Below are positions 61,606 through 64,000 of a stretch of 64,000 nt of DNA, one piece after another (the first letter of the stretch is position 1; every line of letters begins with the position of its first letter). The stretch is from JALORV01 sp963791235. GTDB lineage: Bacteria > Pseudomonadota > Gammaproteobacteria > Burkholderiales > Burkholderiaceae_F. The stretch is from NCBI GenBank assembly GCA_963791235.1, contig CAWBRW010000017.1:62001-126000 (forward strand), in the 5' to 3' direction. Below the pieces are notes generated by a model. It had not been told where the DNA came from. It was given only the letters and a program-made list of their open reading frames with translations, and made no database searches. The position numbers and the translations under genes were made by a program.

Positions 61606-62625
61606 ATGATCGATAGCATCGGTTCCCGCCTGCAACGGCTTGCCGGGCCGGGCTCCGGCTGGCGCGCCGCGAGCCCGGCGGGACGCGGTGTGCGTCGCCG
61701 CGTGGTGCCGCTGCTGCTCATGGTGCTGCTATGCCCCGAGCTGGCTGACGCGGCGCCGGGCGCGGTCGAGACCTCGGCCACCGCGTGGTGGGTGTGGCCA
61801 CTGGCCCTTTTCGTCGTCTGTTTCTTCCTCGGGATCATTGCGGTTCCGGCCGGCGTTGGCGGCGGCGTGCTGTTCGTGCCGCTGGTGAGCGGCTTCTTTC
61901 CGTTCCACCTCGACTATGTGCGCGGCGCCGGACTACTGGTGGCGTTGTCGAGTGCGCTCGCAGCCGGGCCGTCGCTGCTGCGATCGGGACTGGCCAACAT
62001 GCGCGTGGCACTGCCACTGGCGCTGATCGCGTCGTGCAGTTCGATGTTCGGCGCGCTGCTGGGCCTGGCGCTGCCGGACTCCGTCGTTCGCATCGCGCTT
62101 GGGATTGCGATCCTGGGCATCGTTGCGGTCATGCTGCTAGCGCGCAAGTCGGAGTACCCGGAGGTCCCGAGCAGCGACCGGCTGGCCCTCGCGCTGGGCA
62201 TGAACGGCGTGTTCGTGGATGGTGCGTCTGGCCAGCAGGTCGCGTGGCGCATGCATCGCACCCCGCAGGGACTGGCGCTGTTTCTCTTCATCGGCGTGCT
62301 GGCGGGCATGTTTGGTCTGGGCGCCGGCTGGGCGAATGTGCCTGCCCTGAACCTGGTCATGGGGGCACCGCTGAAAGTCGCCGCAGGCTCGTCAAGCTTC
62401 ATACTTTCACTGGTCGATTCGTCGGCGGCGTGGGTGTACCTGAACAACGGTGCGGTGCTGCCGGTCATTGCAGCGCCGTCGGTGATCGGCATGATGCTCG
62501 GCGCCAAGATCGGTGCAAGGCTGCTGCATGTGCTGAAGGCCTCGGTCATCCGGCGCCTGGTAATTGTGATGCTGCTATTCGCCGGCGGGCGCGCACTGAT
62601 GGTCGGCCTGGGAATTGGGATCTGA
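61606..62625 (+). CDS. TauE/SafE-family exporter
   Basis: This 339-aa protein has about eight membrane helices and the repeated family motifs AVPAGVGGGVLFVPLVSGFF and GMFGLGAGWANVPALNLVMG. TauE/SafE proteins export sulfite or sulfoacetate or carry other sulfur anions. The first 40 residues are basic and could hold a false start; an ATG further on is not obvious. Divergent from sat, it could relieve sulfite build-up. Confidence 0.85.
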   Translation: MIDSIGSRLQRLAGPGSGWRAASPAGRGVRRRVVPLLLMVLLCPELADAAPGAVETSATAWWVWPLALFVVCFFLGIIAVPAGVGGGVLFVPLVSGFFPFHLDYVRGAGLLVALSSALAAGPSLLRSGLANMRVALPLALIASCSSMFGALLGLALPDSVVRIALGIAILGIVAVMLLARKSEYPEVPSSDRLALALGMNGVFVDGASGQQVAWRMHRTPQGLALFLFIGVLAGMFGLGAGWANVPALNLVMGAPLKVAAGSSSFILSLVDSSAAWVYLNNGAVLPVIAAPSVIGMMLGAKIGARLLHVLKASVIRRLVIVMLLFAGGRALMVGLGIGI

Positions 62626-62653
62626 GCCAGAACGCCGGCATGTGGAAGCAACA

Positions 62654-63064
62654 ATGAACACGAAGGGCATCGAACCCGAACAGATTCGCTACGCGGAGTG
62701 GCTGCGCTGGAGCGGTTGGCTGGGACTGGCCGTGCTCGTCGGCGCCTTCGGGCTGTACGTCAGCGGGGTGCTGCCGCCGGTCATTCCTGTTGAGCATCTG
62801 CCGCAGATCTGGGGCCTGCCGTCGCGCGAACTGATGCAGCGGCATGAGCTGGAGGGCGGCTGGTCCTGGATCCACTCGCTCGGCCGCGGCGACATGCTGA
62901 ACCTGCTCGGCATCGCGATCCTCTCCGGCTGCTCGGCGCTGCCGCTGCTGGCCGTCACCGGCATCTACCTGCGTCGTAGTGAACGACTCTTTGCCGCGCT
63001 GTGCCTGCTGCAGGTCGCCGTGCTGGTACTGGCGGCATCGGGTCTGATCGCGCCGGGGCACTGA
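62654..63064 (+). CDS. Small membrane protein beside TauE-like gene
   Basis: This 136-aa protein has three membrane segments (about residues 20-40, 85-105, 110-132). The start is the ATG at 62654, which has a GGAAG upstream. It follows the exporter gene by 28 bases and resembles small integral proteins (possibly DUF1634-like) that accompany TauE. The function is unknown. Confidence 0.7.
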   Translation: MNTKGIEPEQIRYAEWLRWSGWLGLAVLVGAFGLYVSGVLPPVIPVEHLPQIWGLPSRELMQRHELEGGWSWIHSLGRGDMLNLLGIAILSGCSALPLLAVTGIYLRRSERLFAALCLLQVAVLVLAASGLIAPGH

Positions 63065-63067
63065 AGC

Positions 63068-63907
63068 ATGACGGCCCCGACCACACTACGCCGCGTTGCG
63101 CTGATGACGCAATGGACCGAGTTTGATTCGGGTGCCGAGAAAGTTGCAATCGAACTCGCGCAGCGGCTGCAGCTTCCGCTCAGCGTCGTGGTACCGCTGT
63201 TGAGCAATCCAGAATACGAAGTCGTCGCGCACGGCCTTGTCGCAGACGCTGAGGCCGCGACGGCCGCTGCCGTGGCCGCCTTCACCGCGCGGGCCCGCGA
63301 TGCCGGTGTGACCACCGAGATTCGTGTCCGACGTGGCGACGAACTCTGGCGCGAGGTGGTGGAAGAAGTGCGTTCGCTGCGCGCGGACCTGCTGGTCACG
63401 CGACGTCGCGGCCATCGCGGTTTTCTCGGCCGGCTGCGGGTCGGAGAGATGGTGCGGCAGATCGCGGTGCACTCGTCATGTCCGCTCATGGTGGTTCCGC
63501 GTCAGGCACGCGCGCCGTCGCAGGGAATATTGGTGGTGATTCAGGCCGGCGCAACGGTCGAGCCTGAGATGCGCAGCGCTGCAATGCTCGCGTCCAGACT
63601 GGGCCTTCCCTTGCGCGTTCTGATCGTCGTGCCGAAGGGACAGGCGCGTGCGTATGGCAACGTCCAACTGCAGCAGGCTCAGGAGGTTGCGCGCCAGGCC
63701 CAGGTAAGTGTCGACGGCAGCGTCCAGACGGGGCCATTGCCCGAGGCGCTGGAATCGAGCATGCGCGGCAGCGCGGTGGATCTGCTGGTGATCGGGGTTT
63801 CGCAGGGCCCAGCGAGCCACGGCAGACTGCGTGATGTGGTCGAGGGCGTCGTCGGCGGGGTACCCTGCGCAACATTGCTCGTTGGCACGCAGTCGCCGAC
63901 CGCCTGA
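63068..63907 (+). CDS. Universal stress protein, two UspA domains
   Basis: This 279-aa protein has two UspA-like halves. The first contains the stretch RADLLVTRRRGHRGFLGRLRVG, close to the ATP-binding GxxGxxGxxxGS motif but altered; the second, VDLLVIGVSQGPASHGRLRD, also lacks the full motif, so nucleotide binding is uncertain. It begins three bases after the small membrane protein gene. Confidence 0.82.
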   Translation: MTAPTTLRRVALMTQWTEFDSGAEKVAIELAQRLQLPLSVVVPLLSNPEYEVVAHGLVADAEAATAAAVAAFTARARDAGVTTEIRVRRGDELWREVVEEVRSLRADLLVTRRRGHRGFLGRLRVGEMVRQIAVHSSCPLMVVPRQARAPSQGILVVIQAGATVEPEMRSAAMLASRLGLPLRVLIVVPKGQARAYGNVQLQQAQEVARQAQVSVDGSVQTGPLPEALESSMRGSAVDLLVIGVSQGPASHGRLRDVVEGVVGGVPCATLLVGTQSPTA

Positions 63908-63943
63908 TGATGACAAAGCGCGTGGCGCATTCGGGAGCCGGTG

Positions 63944-64000
63944 ATGTCGCAGATGCTCAATCTGGCACGCGCAGCGCACCTGGTCGGCGTGCCGCGCGGT
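63944..64000 (+). CDS. Start of a gene cut by the right edge
   Basis: An ATG at 63944 with GGAG seven bases upstream opens a frame MSQMLNLARAAHLVGVPRG that runs off the window. The segment looks like an N-terminal helix-turn-helix, as in proteins where a short DNA-binding-like domain precedes a ferredoxin or other domain. Too short to name. Confidence 0.45.
   Translation, partial: MSQMLNLARAAHLVGVPRG

Overview
The window is GC-rich, densely packed DNA from a sulfur-oxidising bacterium, most likely a betaproteobacterium (Burkholderiales-like). The reasons are a reverse-type dsr operon (dsrABEFHCMKLJOPNR) containing dsrEFH and dsrL, AprBA paired with AprM rather than QmoABC, SoeABC, a Bug/TctC-type transporter and several IclR regulators. 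No tRNA, rRNA, CRISPR array or intact insertion sequence was seen.

Layout. 1-690: left-edge partial gene. 877-6011 (minus): CsoR-like repressor, two DUF2892 proteins and an RND pump with its adaptor, behind a CsoR-type palindrome. 6194-9560 (minus): a small uncharacterised divergon (83-aa protein, Cas6/Cmx6-like protein, tandem TusA, cysteine-less DsrC homologue RspA, alpha-helical protein, TauD/TfdA-like dioxygenase) facing dsr. 9881-23339 (plus): the dsr operon and a YeeE/YedE sulfur transporter. 23407-30644: methyltransferase, NarL/NarX-like two-component pair and SoeABC sulfite dehydrogenase. 30917-34017: miscellaneous genes. 34292-52500: organosulfonate catabolism in three modules, each with its own IclR gene: xsc, citrate synthase and pta; a TctCBA transporter with SauS- and SauT-like enzymes; and an IseJ-like GMC dehydrogenase with a TRAP transporter. 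52576-54532: DUF302 and an SQR-like flavoprotein. 54544-61270 (minus): sat, aprM, aprB and aprA, followed without a break by a chain of small genes ending in a third DsrC homologue. 61606-64000: TauE/SafE exporter, small membrane protein, universal stress protein and a right-edge partial gene.

How it fits together. Stored or imported sulfur passes through TusA, DsrEFH and DsrC to DsrAB and is released as sulfite. Isethionate (IseJ) or sulfoacetate (SauT, SauS) would give sulfoacetaldehyde, which Xsc splits into acetyl phosphate and the same product, sulfite; Pta and citrate synthase take the carbon into central metabolism. Sulfite can then go to sulfate through SoeABC at the membrane or AprBA/AprM/Sat in the cytoplasm, or leave through TauE. 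The window therefore looks like one organosulfonate-to-sulfate locus joining heterotrophic carbon use to lithotrophic electron gain. The sulfonate substrates are inferred from gene content, not shown.

Sequence quality. Single-base indels, most of them insertions, interrupt dsrK (twice), dsrJ, dsrO, tctA (about ten), the sauS-like gene (about four), the slyD-like gene and the gene at 56422. Correcting them restores continuous conserved proteins, so sequencing or assembly error is the likeliest explanation.
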